A stretch of DNA of 64,000 nt, from the NCBI RefSeq assembly GCF_032268605.1, contig NZ_CP130318.1, positions 3,752,001 through 3,816,000 on the forward strand. The letters run 5' to 3'. The translations under genes were made by a program, and so were the position numbers. The DNA comes from Paenibacillus aurantius. Lineage in GTDB: Bacteria; Bacillota; Bacilli; Paenibacillales; NBRC-103111. A model generated the notes under the pieces. That model saw only the letters and a list, made by a program, of their open reading frames with translations. It did not search any database and was not told the DNA's origin. Numbering within the stretch: the first letter of the stretch is position 1; each line of letters starts with the position of its first letter. Of this stretch, positions 42,629 through 53,243 are shown piece after piece.

Positions 42629-43366
42629 TTTGATCGACTGCAAAATTTTCTTTTCGAGCCGGGACACCTGCACCTGCGAGATGCCGAGCCGGCTTGCTAC
42701 TTCGGATTGGGTCTGATCCCGGAAGTACCGCAAATAGACGATGAGCCGCTCCCGTTCATTCAGCGTGCCGATCGCTTCGTTCAGCGCCAGCTTCTCGAAC
42801 CACTTCTCCTGGGATTCGTCCGATATTTGATCCATCAGCGTAATGGGATCTCCGTCATTTTCGAACACCGTCTCGTGGATGGAGGACGGCGGCTTGTTCG
42901 CCTCCTGCGCAAAGACGACATCCTCGGGGGAGATGCCGAGCGCCTCGGCCACCTCGCTGATCGTAGGAAGGCGGCCCAGCGTTTTGGACAGCTCATCCTT
43001 CGTCTTGCGCACCTTGTTCGCCAGCTCCTTAAGGGAGCGGCTCACCTTCAGCGTACCGTCGTCCCGCAGAAAACGCTGAATCTCCCCAATGATCATGGGC
43101 ACGGCGTACGTCGAAAATTTGACATCGTAGGACAGATCGAACTTGTCTACGGACTTCAGCAGGCCGATGCAGCCGATCTGGAACAGATCGTCCGCTTCGT
43201 AGCCCCGGTTAAGGAAACGCTGAACCACCGACCAGACGAGACGGATGTTGCAGTTGACGAGAGTATCCCGGGCAATCGGATCGCCGGACTGGCTCAAGGC
43301 AATCAGCCGTTTGACTTCACTGTCGTCCAGATAGCTGTGAGAGGCATGCTTCAAATCTGAATTCAT
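42611..43366 (-). CDS. sigF: RNA polymerase sigma factor SigF
   Basis: First forespore-specific sigma factor, held inactive by SpoIIAB until asymmetric division. The 251-residue product has region 2 (NIRLVWSVVQRFLNRGYEADDLFQIGCIGLLKSVDKFD), region 3 and region 4 (TLNERERLIVYLRYFRDQTQSEVASRLGISQVQVSRLEKKIL shortened here by citation of its ends). Twelve bases separate it from spoIIAB. It is the third gene of the spoIIA operon. Confidence 0.96.
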   Translation of the reverse strand: MNSDLKHASHSYLDDSEVKRLIALSQSGDPIARDTLVNCNIRLVWSVVQRFLNRGYEADDLFQIGCIGLLKSVDKFDLSYDVKFSTYAVPMIIGEIQRFLRDDGTLKVSRSLKELANKVRKTKDELSKTLGRLPTISEVAEALGISPEDVVFAQEANKPPSSIHETVFENDGDPITLMDQISDESQEKWFEKLALNEAIGTLNERERLIVYLRYFRDQTQSEVASRLGISQVQVSRLEKKILQSIKDQIAQ

Positions 43367-43377
43367 AGACCAGACCC

Positions 43378-43824
43378 CTAATTAAAAAGCGCTTTTTTGG
43401 ATTCGATTCGCTTGATCATCCGAACGACGGTTCCCCGCCCCACTCCGGTCTCAATTTCCACATGGTCCATAAAGTTTTCCATAATCGTAAAGCCCATTCC
43501 GGAACGCTCCAGCTCGGGTTTGGACGTATACAGCGGCTGCATCGCCTGCTCAAGGTCGGGAATGCCCGCCCCTTCGTCCTCCACGGTGATCCGTACCGTA
43601 TCGCCGTCGATTTCGGACGTGATGGTGACGGTTTGGTCGGGATCATTGTCGTATCCATGAATAATGGCGTTGGTGACCGCTTCGGATACGACCGTCTTGA
43701 TGTCGGTCAGCTCATTCATCGTCGGGTCCAGCTGGGAAATGAACGAGGCCACGGCCACCCGGGCAAACGCCTCATTCTCAGAACGGCTCGCAAACTGCAG
43801 CTTCATAAAATTGGCTCCGCTCAT
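43378..43824 (-). CDS. spoIIAB: Anti-sigma-F factor SpoIIAB
   Basis: GHKL-fold protein kinase that binds SigF and phosphorylates SpoIIAA on serine. The 148-residue product has the N-box [11 protein letters not shown], the G1 box [19 protein letters not shown] and [15 protein letters not shown] at 43824 overlaps the spoIIAA stop by four bases. Confidence 0.96.
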   Translation of the reverse strand: MSGANFMKLQFASRSENEAFARVAVASFISQLDPTMNELTDIKTVVSEAVTNAIIHGYDNDPDQTVTITSEIDGDTVRITVEDEGAGIPDLEQAMQPLYTSKPELERSGMGFTIMENFMDHVEIETGVGRGTVVRMIKRIESKKALFN

Positions 43825-44174
43825 GATACGACCTCCAGACTGGAAATCGCTTGACGCTCGTTTTCCTGGATCGATACGATTTTGAACAGGCCCGACATTT
43901 CGAACAGCCGGTAAACCGACGGATTCACGTCGCAGACGACCATTTTGCCGCCGCGGCCGGTGATCAGCTTGTAACGCCCGAGAATGACCCCGAGACCCGA
44001 GCTGTCCATGAAGGACAGGTCCTTAAGGCTTAGGATGACGTGGGAGACGGCACCCTTCTCGATGGCCTCCTCCATTCCCATCTTGACCGTTTCGGCGGTA
44101 TGATGGTCCAATTCCCCTTTCAGGCGGACGATCAACGTTTTGCGCTTCTGCTCGAGTTCCATTTGTAAGCTCAA
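43821..44174 (-). CDS. spoIIAA: Anti-anti-sigma factor SpoIIAA
   Basis: STAS-domain protein that, when dephosphorylated by SpoIIE, displaces SigF from SpoIIAB. The 117-residue product has GELDHHTAE and the phosphorylation motif [16 protein letters not shown] with the regulatory Ser near residue 57. TTG at 44174 is chosen because AAGGAGTG lies eight bases upstream and the length then equals the B. subtilis protein. It starts the spoIIA operon, read from a sigma-H-type promoter about 115 bases upstream. Confidence 0.96.
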   Translation of the reverse strand: MSLQMELEQKRKTLIVRLKGELDHHTAETVKMGMEEAIEKGAVSHVILSLKDLSFMDSSGLGVILGRYKLITGRGGKMVVCDVNPSVYRLFEMSGLFKIVSIQENERQAISSLEVVS

Positions 44175-44290
44175 TCGATACACTCCTTCCGCTGCTTCAC
44201 GGATAACCGCACCCTCCGGCACTTGGGCTGGACGGGGTTACCGAAGAAAGATCCGGGAATGGGATTCCTTGATGATCTTTAGAACAAAGA

Positions 44291-44317
44291 GTTCTACAGG
44301 GGAAGGAGGTTTCCTGC
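44291..44317 (-). promoter_or_regulatory. Candidate sigma-H promoter of spoIIA
   Basis: Minus strand GCAGGAAAC (44309-44317), 11 bp, GTAGAAC (44291-44297), against the sigma-H consensus RnAGGAwWW / RnnGAAT. spoIIA is a classic sigma-H and Spo0A target. Confidence 0.6.
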
Positions 44318-44380
44318 ACCGACGACAAAACTAGAAGAAATCAGCCAGAAGAAGTCTGCAATCGACTAAATCCGCGAAAC

Positions 44381-45556
44381 TTATTTCAAGAAAAAGAGGT
44401 GCGAGGCGGTACGCTTCACCATAATCCAGAGCGTAGCCTTCTTGACCTCGACAGGAGACTCAAGTGGAAATTCCATCACGGCGCTGTTATCTTTGTAAAC
44501 CACCAGCTTGCCGATCGGCTGTCCCGCTTGAATGGGCGCCTTCAGGTTGGAGTCCAGGACGATCTCGTGGCGGACGCCCGCGGGATCCTCGCCTTTCTTC
44601 ATGAGAATGCCGTAAGGATGCTTGGCCGTCAGCGGAACGCTTTCCACCGCGCCCTTCTTCACCTGGAAGCTTCCGATTGTGTCCCCGGTCTTGAAGATCG
44701 GATGGTTCGTATATTGGCTGAAGGCGAAGTCGAAGAGCTTCGTCACTTCGGCGTTGCGCGTTTTGGTATCGGGTTCTCCCAGCACGACGGCAATCACCCT
44801 CAGGTTGTCCCGTTTGGCCGTTGCGGTCAAGCAGTATTTGGCTTCCACGGTGTAGCCCGTCTTCAAGCCGTCCGCTCCGGAGTAGAAGCGCACCAGCTTG
44901 TTCGTGTTCACCAGCCAGAAGGGCTTCTCGCTGTCCTTGCGCAGGTAATCCTGGTAGGCGCTCGTAAAGCGGGTAATCTCCTCATGCTTCAGCAGCTCGC
45001 GGGACATGACGGCGATATCGTAAGCCGATGTGTAATGATTGGCCACCGGCAGTCCATTCGTATTGACAAAATGGGTGTTCTTAAGCCCCAGTTCCTTCGC
45101 TTTGTCGTTCATCATCGCGACAAAGGCTTCTTCAGAGCCGGCGAGCTTCTCGGCCATCGCAACCGAAGCATCGTTGCCCGAAGCCATGGCGATGCCTTTC
45201 AGCATGTCTTCCACGGTCATCTCTTCACCGGGCTCTAAGAAAATTTGGGACCCTCCCATGGAAGCGGCGTATTCGCTCGTGCGGACTTTCTCGTCCATCT
45301 TAAGCTTGCCGGAATCCAGGGCTTCCATAATAAGCAGCATCGTCATGACTTTGGTGATGCTCGCGGGAGGAAGCTTCTCGTCTTTGTTCTTCTCGGATAT
45401 CACCGTTCCCGTATCCGCATCGATCAAGACGGAAGAGCGGGCGTTCGGGGCAAGGTCAACGGACGCGTTCTTCTTCTCCTCCGCTCCGGCGGATGTGAGC
45501 ACGAACAGCAGCGTCAGCTGAAGACACAACAAGGTAAGCAATCCTTTTCTAAGCAT
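44381..45556 (-). CDS. dacF: Sporulation D-alanyl-D-alanine carboxypeptidase DacF
   Basis: Penicillin-binding protein acting on the cortex in the forespore. The 391-residue product has a signal peptide (cleavage near AGAEE), SITK near residue 68, SGN near residue 125, KTGYT near residue 233 and a C-terminal amphipathic membrane-binding helix. GGAGGGAGAACCGACC precedes the ATG. Position directly upstream of spoIIAA identifies it as DacF. A sigma-F-like -10 element lies about 105 bases upstream. Confidence 0.92.
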   Translation of the reverse strand: MLRKGLLTLLCLQLTLLFVLTSAGAEEKKNASVDLAPNARSSVLIDADTGTVISEKNKDEKLPPASITKVMTMLLIMEALDSGKLKMDEKVRTSEYAASMGGSQIFLEPGEEMTVEDMLKGIAMASGNDASVAMAEKLAGSEEAFVAMMNDKAKELGLKNTHFVNTNGLPVANHYTSAYDIAVMSRELLKHEEITRFTSAYQDYLRKDSEKPFWLVNTNKLVRFYSGADGLKTGYTVEAKYCLTATAKRDNLRVIAVVLGEPDTKTRNAEVTKLFDFAFSQYTNHPIFKTGDTIGSFQVKKGAVESVPLTAKHPYGILMKKGEDPAGVRHEIVLDSNLKAPIQAGQPIGKLVVYKDNSAVMEFPLESPVEVKKATLWIMVKRTASHLFFLK

Positions 45557-45661
45557 GGTCGGTTCTCCCTCCTGGTTATCACATCGCAGCTCCCCGCCTC
45601 TCCCGCAGAAGGTCAGACGAAGGAGTCATTGCTGTCAACCAGTCTTGCCCAATTTCTAGGG

Positions 45662-45671
45662 AAATATTCCC
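45662..45671 (-). promoter_or_regulatory. Possible sigma-F -10 element for dacF
   Basis: Minus strand GGGAATATTT fits the sigma-F -10 pattern GGnrAnAnTw at every fixed position, but no good GyATA -35 lies at the expected distance. Confidence 0.3.
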
Positions 45672-45706
45672 TTCGCTTCAGCATTCGTCATTCCAAAAGA
45701 AAATGC

Positions 45707-45735
45707 TTTACCACAGTAACGTGTTGGTGTATCAT
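45707..45735 (+). promoter_or_regulatory. Promoter of hisC
   Basis: TTTACC (45707-45712), 17 bp, TATCAT (45730-45735), about 30 bases before the hisC start. Confidence 0.5.
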
Positions 45736-45765
45736 AGAACAAAGGAACCCAAGGGGGTACACTCG

Positions 45766-46887
45766 ATGAACAGCTTCAATCGTCCGCAGCCAAGACCTGC
45801 CGTCCGGCAGATGAATGCCTACTCGCCCGGCAAGCCCATCTGGGAAGTCAAGGAGGAGCTGGCGCTCGACCACGTGATCAAGCTCGCTTCCAACGAAAAT
45901 CCGTTAGGGGCTTCTCCCCTTGCCCAGGAAGCCATTCTCCGTCATTTGACCGACATCCACCGCTATCCGGATGCCCGCAGCCAGAAGCTCAAGGAAGCGA
46001 TCGCCGCGGTCTATGGGGTCACCCCCGACCATATACTGACCGGCAACGGAGCCGATGAGCTCATTACGTTAATTTCCGAAACCTTCCTTACGGAAGATCA
46101 TGAAGTCATCGTCCCAACTCCCTCCTTCACGGAGTACGAATTCGGGGCGCAGCTCATGGGCGCGACCGTCGTTCCTGTTCCACTCACGGAGGATTACCAG
46201 TACGACATCCGGGGTATTCTGGAGGCGGTCACGCCGCGGACCAAGATTCTGTATCTGTGCTCTCCGAACAACCCTACGGGAACTTACCTTCCCCGCTGCC
46301 AGCTGAATGATCTGCTTAAGAAACTTCCATCCTCTATCCTTGTGGTTGTCGATGCGGCCTATTCGCACTACGCCACTGAAGTGGACTACACGGATGGACT
46401 GGAGTATGTAAGAGCAGGCTGTCCGATCCTTGTCTTGAACACCTTCTCCAAAATATACGGGCTGGCCGGAATCCGGGTGGGCTTCGCCCTTTCGGACCCT
46501 CGGATCATCCGGGATATTCACCGGTGCAAGGAGCCGTTTAACGTCAACCTGCTGGCCCAGCATGCCGCGGCGGCCGCCCTGTACGACGAGGAGCACGTTC
46601 GCGCCTCGCGGCGGACGGTGGAGAATGGACGAATCTCCCTGTACGGCGCGTTTGACCGCCTGGGGATAAGGTTCACGCCCAGCATGGGGAATTTTGTGTT
46701 GATCCGGGTCGGTGACCGTGCCCCCGACATCTATGAAGCCCTCCTGCGTCGGGGGATTATCGTGCGCAAAGGGGACACGTGGGGGCTGCCGGATCACTTA
46801 AGAATCTCCGTCGGGTCGGAGGAGGAGAACGAGGCTTTCGTCCGGGCGCTCGAGGAAATAGCGGGCGAGAGCCGGCTCGCGGTATAA
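45766..46887 (+). CDS. hisC: Histidinol-phosphate aminotransferase
   Basis: PLP aminotransferase of histidine synthesis, in Bacillus also serving tyrosine and phenylalanine synthesis. The 373-residue product has IKLASNENPLG near residue 40, GNGADELI, CSPNNPTGT near residue 165, and the PLP-lysine region LNTFSKIYGLAGIRVGF. ATG at 45766 has AAGGGGGT eight bases upstream. It stands alone on the plus strand, not in a his or aro operon. Confidence 0.93.
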   Translation: MNSFNRPQPRPAVRQMNAYSPGKPIWEVKEELALDHVIKLASNENPLGASPLAQEAILRHLTDIHRYPDARSQKLKEAIAAVYGVTPDHILTGNGADELITLISETFLTEDHEVIVPTPSFTEYEFGAQLMGATVVPVPLTEDYQYDIRGILEAVTPRTKILYLCSPNNPTGTYLPRCQLNDLLKKLPSSILVVVDAAYSHYATEVDYTDGLEYVRAGCPILVLNTFSKIYGLAGIRVGFALSDPRIIRDIHRCKEPFNVNLLAQHAAAAALYDEEHVRASRRTVENGRISLYGAFDRLGIRFTPSMGNFVLIRVGDRAPDIYEALLRRGIIVRKGDTWGLPDHLRISVGSEEENEAFVRALEEIAGESRLAV

Positions 46888-46917
46888 CTATCGGATTAGC
46901 TTCAGGAGGTAGGGCGG

Positions 46918-47082
46918 ATGGCCCCGGCCGTCCCTTGGTCGCTTGTGCTAAGGAAGGCGCCAATGAAGCCGATAGTGAAACAGCTGCAGTCCCGCTCACG
47001 AACGGACATTGGAACGGCGAAGGGCTTGCCCGCTGAGCAAAGTAAAAAGGCATTTCCCGACAAATCGGGAAATGCCTTTTAA
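46918..47082 (+). CDS. Possible small ORF downstream of hisC
   Basis: ATG at 46918 follows a strong CAGGAGGTAGGGCGG and opens a 54-codon basic reading frame (MAPAVPWSLVLRKAPMKPIV...) that ends just past the hisC/lpdA terminator. The ribosome site is better than that of many genes here, but the frame running through the terminator and the unusual composition argue against a conserved protein. It may be a leaderless remnant. Confidence 0.2.
   Translation: MAPAVPWSLVLRKAPMKPIVKQLQSRSRTDIGTAKGLPAEQSKKAFPDKSGNAF
47045..47080. terminator. Bidirectional terminator between hisC and pdhD
   Basis: Sixteen-base perfect stem AAAAGGCATTTCCCGA / TCGGGAAATGCCTTTT with CAAA loop, serving the convergent hisC and pdh transcripts. 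Confidence 0.93.
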
Positions 47083-47102
47083 GGTTGGCCGGGAGCGTAA
47101 TG

Positions 47103-48518
47103 TTACTTGCCCATCATATGAATCGGATGACCGAGCGCGCCTTCGGCCGCTTCCATCACAATCTCTCCCAGGGTCGGGTGAGCATGGATGGTGAGGGTGA
47201 TATCCTCAAGCGTAGCGCCCATCTCGATGGCGAGCCCCAGCTCGGCGATCAGGTTGGAGGCTTCCGCTCCCACGATCTGAGCCCCCAGCACGATGCCGGT
47301 TTCCTTGTTCGCCACTACCTTCACGAAGCCGTCCGTGGCGTTCAGGGAAAGGGCGCGGCCGTTAACCCCGAACGGGAACTTGCCGATGCTGACGGCGATT
47401 CCTTTGTCCTTGGCTTCGGTTTCGCTCAATCCCACGCTTGCAATCTCCGGCTCGGAGAAGACAACGAGCGGCATAGCCTTGTAGTCCACTTCACTCGGCT
47501 GCCCGGCAATGGCTTCCGCCGCCACTTTGCCTTCATAGGAGGCTTTGTGGGCGAGGGCCGGACCCGCAACGATGTCGCCGATGGCGAAGATATGCGGAAT
47601 GCTCGTGCGGCCCTGCTTGTCGACTTCGATAAGCCCGCGGTCGGACAGCTTCATGTTGATGAGGTCGAGGCCCAGCTCCCCGTCCGTATTCGGACGACGG
47701 CCGACTGTAACGAGCACGTAGTCGGCGGTCAGCTTCTTCTCTTCCCCTTTAACCGTAAAGGTTACGGTAACGTCCTTATCGGTCTGCTCCGACCCTTGGG
47801 CCATCGCTTCCGTAAAGATCTCCACGTTGGACTTCTTCAGGTTGCGTTCCACCAGGTTGGAGAGCTCTTTCTCGAAGCCCGGCAGAATCGTTTTGGAGCC
47901 TTCGAGGACGGTTACCTTCGTTCCGAACTTCGCGAACGTCTGGCCAAGCTCAATTCCGATATACCCGCCGCCGATGACGACCATGCTCTTCGGAATTTCC
48001 GGGAGCTCAAGAGCTTCCGTAGAGGACAGGATCCGCTTGCCGAACGGGAACGGCTTCAGCTCAATCGGACGGGAGCCCGTCGCAATGATGCAGTTCTTGA
48101 AGCGGTAGCGCGGTGATTCGCTCTCGTTGAACAGACGGGCCTCATTCTCGTTGATAAACATGGCCTCGCCGTTAAAAATTTGAACCTTGTTCCCTTTCAG
48201 AAGAGAACCGACCCCGCCCGTCAGCTTCTTGACGACGGACTGCTTCCACTCTTGAACCTTGCCGAAATCGACCTTCACGCCTTCGGCGGAAATGCCGATG
48301 CCGGAGCCATGCGACATCTGCTCATACTGATGAGCGGCCGAGATGAGCGCCTTGGAAGGAATACAGCCGCGGTTCAAGCAGACACCGCCTACTTCCGCCT
48401 TGTCTACGATGATTACACTTTTACCGAGCTGGGCGGCGCGGATGGCGGCCACATAACCGCCGGGCCCCGCACCGATCACCAACACGTCAATATCCAAAGA
48501 AGCGTCTCCTACTACCAT
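47103..48518 (-). CDS. pdhD: Dihydrolipoyl dehydrogenase (E3 of pyruvate dehydrogenase)
   Basis: FAD enzyme that reoxidises dihydrolipoamide on E2 with NAD. The 471-residue product has the FAD-binding [19 protein letters not shown], redox-active pair in [16 protein letters not shown] site [13 protein letters not shown], the FAD phosphate motif IFAIGDIV and the C-terminal HAHPTLGE with the catalytic His. Its ribosome site GGAGGTG overlaps the last codons of pdhC. Confidence 0.95.
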   Translation of the reverse strand: MVVGDASLDIDVLVIGAGPGGYVAAIRAAQLGKSVIIVDKAEVGGVCLNRGCIPSKALISAAHQYEQMSHGSGIGISAEGVKVDFGKVQEWKQSVVKKLTGGVGSLLKGNKVQIFNGEAMFINENEARLFNESESPRYRFKNCIIATGSRPIELKPFPFGKRILSSTEALELPEIPKSMVVIGGGYIGIELGQTFAKFGTKVTVLEGSKTILPGFEKELSNLVERNLKKSNVEIFTEAMAQGSEQTDKDVTVTFTVKGEEKKLTADYVLVTVGRRPNTDGELGLDLINMKLSDRGLIEVDKQGRTSIPHIFAIGDIVAGPALAHKASYEGKVAAEAIAGQPSEVDYKAMPLVVFSEPEIASVGLSETEAKDKGIAVSIGKFPFGVNGRALSLNATDGFVKVVANKETGIVLGAQIVGAEASNLIAELGLAIEMGATLEDITLTIHAHPTLGEIVMEAAEGALGHPIHMMGK

Positions 48519-48522
48519 TTCC

Positions 48523-49887
48523 TTACACCTCCATAACGAACAGTTCAGGATCAGCTAGCAGCTGTTTGATGTAATTCAAGAAGTTCTGTGCCGTTGCCCC
48601 GTCGATAATGCGGTGATCGAAGCTTAAGGAGAGGGCCATGACCGGCGCCGCCACGATTTCGCCGTTGCGGACAACCGGCTTCTCGGCAATACGTCCCGTT
48701 CCGAGAATCGCCACTTCCGGGAAGTTGATAACCGGCGTGAAGAACATGCCTCCGGCGGATCCAATGTTCGTAATCGTAATGGTGCTGCCCTTCATTTCGT
48801 TAGGGGACAGCTTGCCTTCGCGGCCGCGGGCGGCCAGGTCCTTGATGCTGTCGGCGATCATGTACAGGTTCTTGCGGTCGGCATCATGGATGACCGGTAC
48901 AAGCAGACCGTTGTCCGTATCCGTGGCGATGCCGATGTTGTAGTACTTCTTGTACACGATTTCGTTCGCTTCCTCGTCGATCATGGCATTCAGCACCGGG
49001 AATTCACGGGCGGCCGCCACAAGAGCCTTGACAATGAACGGCAGGTACGTAAGCTTAACGCCTTTCTTCTCAGCCAGCACCTTGGCACGGGACCGGAATT
49101 CGACGAGCTTCGTTACGTCCACTTCGTCCATAAGCGTTACATGCGGAGCCGTGTAGACGGATTTCACCATCGCGTTAGCGATGGCTTTGCGGATGCCCTT
49201 GAACGGCACGCGCTCTTCCTCGCGGTTGCCGGCCGGCTGGCCTGCCGCGGCTTTAGCGGCTGCAGCCGGAGCTTCCCCGGCCTTAGCAGCTTCCTGAGCA
49301 GCTGGAGCAGCCGCTTCCGGAGCCTTCGCACCGCCTTCGGCAAAGGCCTGAACGTCCTCGCGGGTTACGCGGCCGTTCTTGCCGGTAGCCGGAACGTCTG
49401 CGATGGCCACGCCCTTCTCACGGGCAAATTTGCGCACGCTTGGCGTAGCGAGCACTTCCTTACCGGCGCTGCCGGCAGGAGCCGCCCCTTCCGCCTTCGG
49501 CGCCCCTTGGCCTTCCGATTTAAGCGGGGTGGACACGCTGGATTCGTTAACGTTCTCCACGGCGGCCTGCCCGACATTCTCTTTCACGTTCTCTTCCGAG
49601 GAAGGAGCCTCCGTGCTTCCGTGATCCTGCTGCTCCGGGAGATCCCCTTCGGCGTCAATGACGGCTACCACATCGCCGACATGGCAAACCTGGCCTTCCT
49701 TAACTTTAATCTCGAGAACCTTGCCGTTAACCGGGCAGGGCACCTCCACGACGGCCTTGTCGTTCTGGACGTCCATAATCAAATCCTCGTCGGTCACCGT
49801 ATCTCCGACATTGATATGAAGCTTGACGATTTCCCCTTCATGGAGACCTTCGCCCAGCTCCGGAAAGCGGTATTCAAACTTGGCCAA
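48523..49887 (-). CDS. pdhC: Dihydrolipoamide acetyltransferase (E2 of pyruvate dehydrogenase)
   Basis: Core subunit that transfers acetyl groups from lipoamide to CoA. The 454-residue product has one lipoyl domain with lipoyl-lysine in [11 protein letters not shown] near residue 43, Ala/Pro-rich linkers, a peripheral-subunit-binding domain ([16 protein letters not shown]), and a catalytic domain ending in FDHRIIDGA with the active His. The start is TTG at 49887 with GAGGAGGTTATACTC upstream. The lipoyl lysine is a likely target of the LipL-type enzyme encoded 3 kb away. Confidence 0.95.
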   Translation of the reverse strand: MAKFEYRFPELGEGLHEGEIVKLHINVGDTVTDEDLIMDVQNDKAVVEVPCPVNGKVLEIKVKEGQVCHVGDVVAVIDAEGDLPEQQDHGSTEAPSSEENVKENVGQAAVENVNESSVSTPLKSEGQGAPKAEGAAPAGSAGKEVLATPSVRKFAREKGVAIADVPATGKNGRVTREDVQAFAEGGAKAPEAAAPAAQEAAKAGEAPAAAAKAAAGQPAGNREEERVPFKGIRKAIANAMVKSVYTAPHVTLMDEVDVTKLVEFRSRAKVLAEKKGVKLTYLPFIVKALVAAAREFPVLNAMIDEEANEIVYKKYYNIGIATDTDNGLLVPVIHDADRKNLYMIADSIKDLAARGREGKLSPNEMKGSTITITNIGSAGGMFFTPVINFPEVAILGTGRIAEKPVVRNGEIVAAPVMALSLSFDHRIIDGATAQNFLNYIKQLLADPELFVMEV

Positions 49888-50020
49888 GAGTATAACCTCC
49901 TCAACGGTAACAGAGCGATCTTCGCCGCCCTTACGAGCACCGGCCGCTCCGTTCAATTAATGTCTCTCAATCTTTCCCTTCTTCCCTGCCCTGCGGCAGG
50001 AAAGCCGCAATTTAAGTTAC

Positions 50021-51001
50021 TTAAAAGTCCAGAACTTTGTTCAGGCCGTCGATAATGCGGGCCGGATTAGGAAGCCAAGCATCCTCGATCTGGGCAAAAG
50101 GATAAACCGTGTCCGGAGGAGCTACCCGCAGAACCGGAGCTTCCAGGTGAAGAATGGCTTTCTCGTTGATCTGGGCGATCACTTCGGCTGCAACACCGGA
50201 GGTCTTCTGGGCTTCTTGAACCACGATAGCCCGGTTGGTTTTCTTGATGGATTCCACGATGGTGTCGATGTCAAGCGGCATCAGGGTACGCAGGTCGATC
50301 ACCTCTACCTTAACGCCCTTCGTTTTCTCGATCTCCTCGGCTGCCTTGAGGGAAGTATGAACCATCATCCCGTAAGTAATGATCGTGACGTCGCTGCCTT
50401 CCTTCACCACGTTCGCTTTGCCGATCGGCACCGTATATTCGCCTTCCGGCACTTCGGAACGGAAAGCATGGTACAGGTTCAGGTGCTCCATGAAGAAGAC
50501 CGGGTCGTTATCGCGGATGGCCGAGATCATCAAACCTTTGGCGTCATAAGGATTCGACGGAACGACTACCTTGATGCCGGGCGTTTGAACCAGGAGCCCT
50601 TCGAGCGCATCCGTGTGCAGCTCAGCCGCTTTAACCCCGCCGCCGAAAGGCGTACGGAACGTAATCGGGGCATTGTAGCGTCCGCCGGAGCGGTAGCGCA
50701 GACGGGCGGCCTGAACGGCCATCTGGTCCAAAGCCTCGTAGATAAAACCGACGAATTGAATTTCCGCGATCGGGCGGAAGCCTTGAACCGCCAAGCCAAC
50801 GGCCAAGCCGCCGATAGCCGATTCCGCCAGCGGCGTATCGAACACGCGGTCCTCGCTGAATTCGTTCTGCAGGCCTTCCGTGGCGCGGAAAACTCCGCCG
50901 ACCTTTCCTACATCTTCGCCGAACAGCAGTACGTTCGGATCGCGCTTGAGCTCGACGCGCATTCCGTCACGGATGGCTTCCTTCATGTTCATTTGTGCCA
51001 T
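50021..51001 (-). CDS. pdhB: Pyruvate dehydrogenase E1 component, beta subunit
   Basis: With PdhA forms the thiamine-diphosphate E1 that decarboxylates pyruvate and acetylates the E2 lipoyl group. The 326-residue product has the transketolase-like pyrimidine-binding domain ([35 protein letters not shown]) and C-terminal domain ([13 protein letters not shown]). AAGGAGGATAAACTTGTC precedes the ATG. A 130-base gap separates it from pdhC. Confidence 0.95.
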   Translation of the reverse strand: MAQMNMKEAIRDGMRVELKRDPNVLLFGEDVGKVGGVFRATEGLQNEFSEDRVFDTPLAESAIGGLAVGLAVQGFRPIAEIQFVGFIYEALDQMAVQAARLRYRSGGRYNAPITFRTPFGGGVKAAELHTDALEGLLVQTPGIKVVVPSNPYDAKGLMISAIRDNDPVFFMEHLNLYHAFRSEVPEGEYTVPIGKANVVKEGSDVTIITYGMMVHTSLKAAEEIEKTKGVKVEVIDLRTLMPLDIDTIVESIKKTNRAIVVQEAQKTSGVAAEVIAQINEKAILHLEAPVLRVAPPDTVYPFAQIEDAWLPNPARIIDGLNKVLDF

Positions 51002-51154
51002 GACAAGTTTATCCTCCTTAAAAGTTTACCCCTGTAAACTTGGTTCGTATCGCAATGTTTGGAATTTCCATAGGGAGAACCGGGCAAGCCCCTTCGTTTC
51101 ATTCGGCGGCCGGCCGGTGATAAATCCATAAGGATGAGACGGCAGGAAGAGATT

Positions 51155-52240
<1,086 letters not shown>

Positions 52241-52271
52241 TTATTGATTGCATGTAAACTGTTATACTGTA

Positions 52272-52300
52272 ATTATAGTACTGTTTTAGTTTCATTTCTA
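52272..52300 (-). promoter_or_regulatory. Promoter of pdhABCD
   Basis: Minus strand TAGAAA (52295-52300), 17 bp, TATAAT (52272-52277), about 50 bases before pdhA. The motif ACAGTA recurs around the -10. Confidence 0.55.
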
Positions 52301-52332
52301 CCGCTCGCGTATATTTTTGAGGAAAACACCAA

Positions 52333-52361
52333 GTTTCTGTTAGAAACAGTTTTGATATAAT
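52333..52361 (+). promoter_or_regulatory. TATAAT promoter with GTTTC-N5-GAAAC palindrome before the esterase gene
   Basis: A perfect TATAAT (52356-52361) is preceded by the palindrome GTTTC-TGTTA-GAAAC (52333-52347), which occupies the -35/spacer area and looks like an operator. No good -35 is present. A further TATACT lies at 52432-52437. The 261-base divergent gap holds nothing else recognisable. Confidence 0.4.
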
Positions 52362-52480
52362 GGTATAACAGACGGCCGAACCGACGGGCCCTAGTGCTTA
52401 TTATGCCTTTATCCGACAGATTTTTTCCTGTTATACTTAAAACATTGCCAGCGCGGACGAGTCCGCCGAAAGGAGCTGCC

Positions 52481-53209
52481 ATGAACCAGCCATCGATCTA
52501 CCAGCGCACCATCATCCGTCACCAAATTCAATCCACGGCTTTGTCGGCCGAACGCAAGCTGTGGGTTTATCTCCCTCCGGGTTATAACGAGCTTCTGTCC
52601 TATCCGGTTGTCTACTGCCAGGACGGATTGGAATTTCTTAACTTCGGCCGGATCGCCACCCACACGAACAAGCTCATTCTCGAGGAGGATATGGAGCCTC
52701 CCATTATCGTCGGCCTGGAAGTGGACCTGAAGAGGAGGTCGGCCGAATATTCGCCCGACGGGGAGCGGTATGACCTCTACCGGCGCTTCGTCACGGAGGA
52801 AGCCCTCCCCTGGGTGGAGAGTCAGTTTCCTGTCCGCCGGACTCCCGAGGAACGCATTCTCGCCGGGGACTCCTTAGGCGGCACGGTGTCGCTCCATCTC
52901 GCTCTCGATTATCCGGAGCTCTTCCGCAAGGTGCTGTCTCTGTCCGGTGCTTACCGATACTCCACCCTGGACCGCCTGGAAGCGGAAGAAGACTTGTCCC
53001 GGCTTGACCTGCATATGATCGTGGGCCTCCAGGAAACAGCGGTTTCCACCCAGTGGGGGGATATCGATTTCATAACCTTGAACCGGAAAGCCAAGTCCCT
53101 GCTCGAAGCCAAAGGAGCGACTCTCCATTACAAGGAGGCGGACGGGAAGCATGTTTGGGGATTCTGGCAGAATCATCTGCCGGACGCCCTCCGGTATTTT
53201 CTCGGATAA
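52481..53209 (+). CDS. Esterase family alpha/beta hydrolase (enterochelin-esterase-like)
   Basis: A 242-residue cytoplasmic hydrolase (no signal peptide). It has the esterase-D/enterochelin-esterase pattern WVYLPPGYNELLSYPVVYCQDG, the nucleophile elbow GDSLGG near residue 128, VGLQETAV near the acid residue and a C-terminal HVWGFW with the catalytic His. ATG at 52481 has AAAGGAGCTGCC upstream. Related proteins hydrolyse siderophore trilactones or small esters; no siderophore genes are near, so the substrate is open. It converges on the lipL-like gene 35 bases away. Confidence 0.85.
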   Translation: MNQPSIYQRTIIRHQIQSTALSAERKLWVYLPPGYNELLSYPVVYCQDGLEFLNFGRIATHTNKLILEEDMEPPIIVGLEVDLKRRSAEYSPDGERYDLYRRFVTEEALPWVESQFPVRRTPEERILAGDSLGGTVSLHLALDYPELFRKVLSLSGAYRYSTLDRLEAEEDLSRLDLHMIVGLQETAVSTQWGDIDFITLNRKAKSLLEAKGATLHYKEADGKHVWGFWQNHLPDALRYFLG

Positions 53210-53243
53210 ACGGCAAGCGGTTGGACCGGCCCCGGCTGGACCC

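Noticed and set aside
52453-52475. GGACGAGTCC followed by CGAAA before the esterase gene, reminiscent of a hammerhead ribozyme
   Set aside because: The required CUGAUGA core and the other two stems are absent; it is a short hairpin near the ribosome site.
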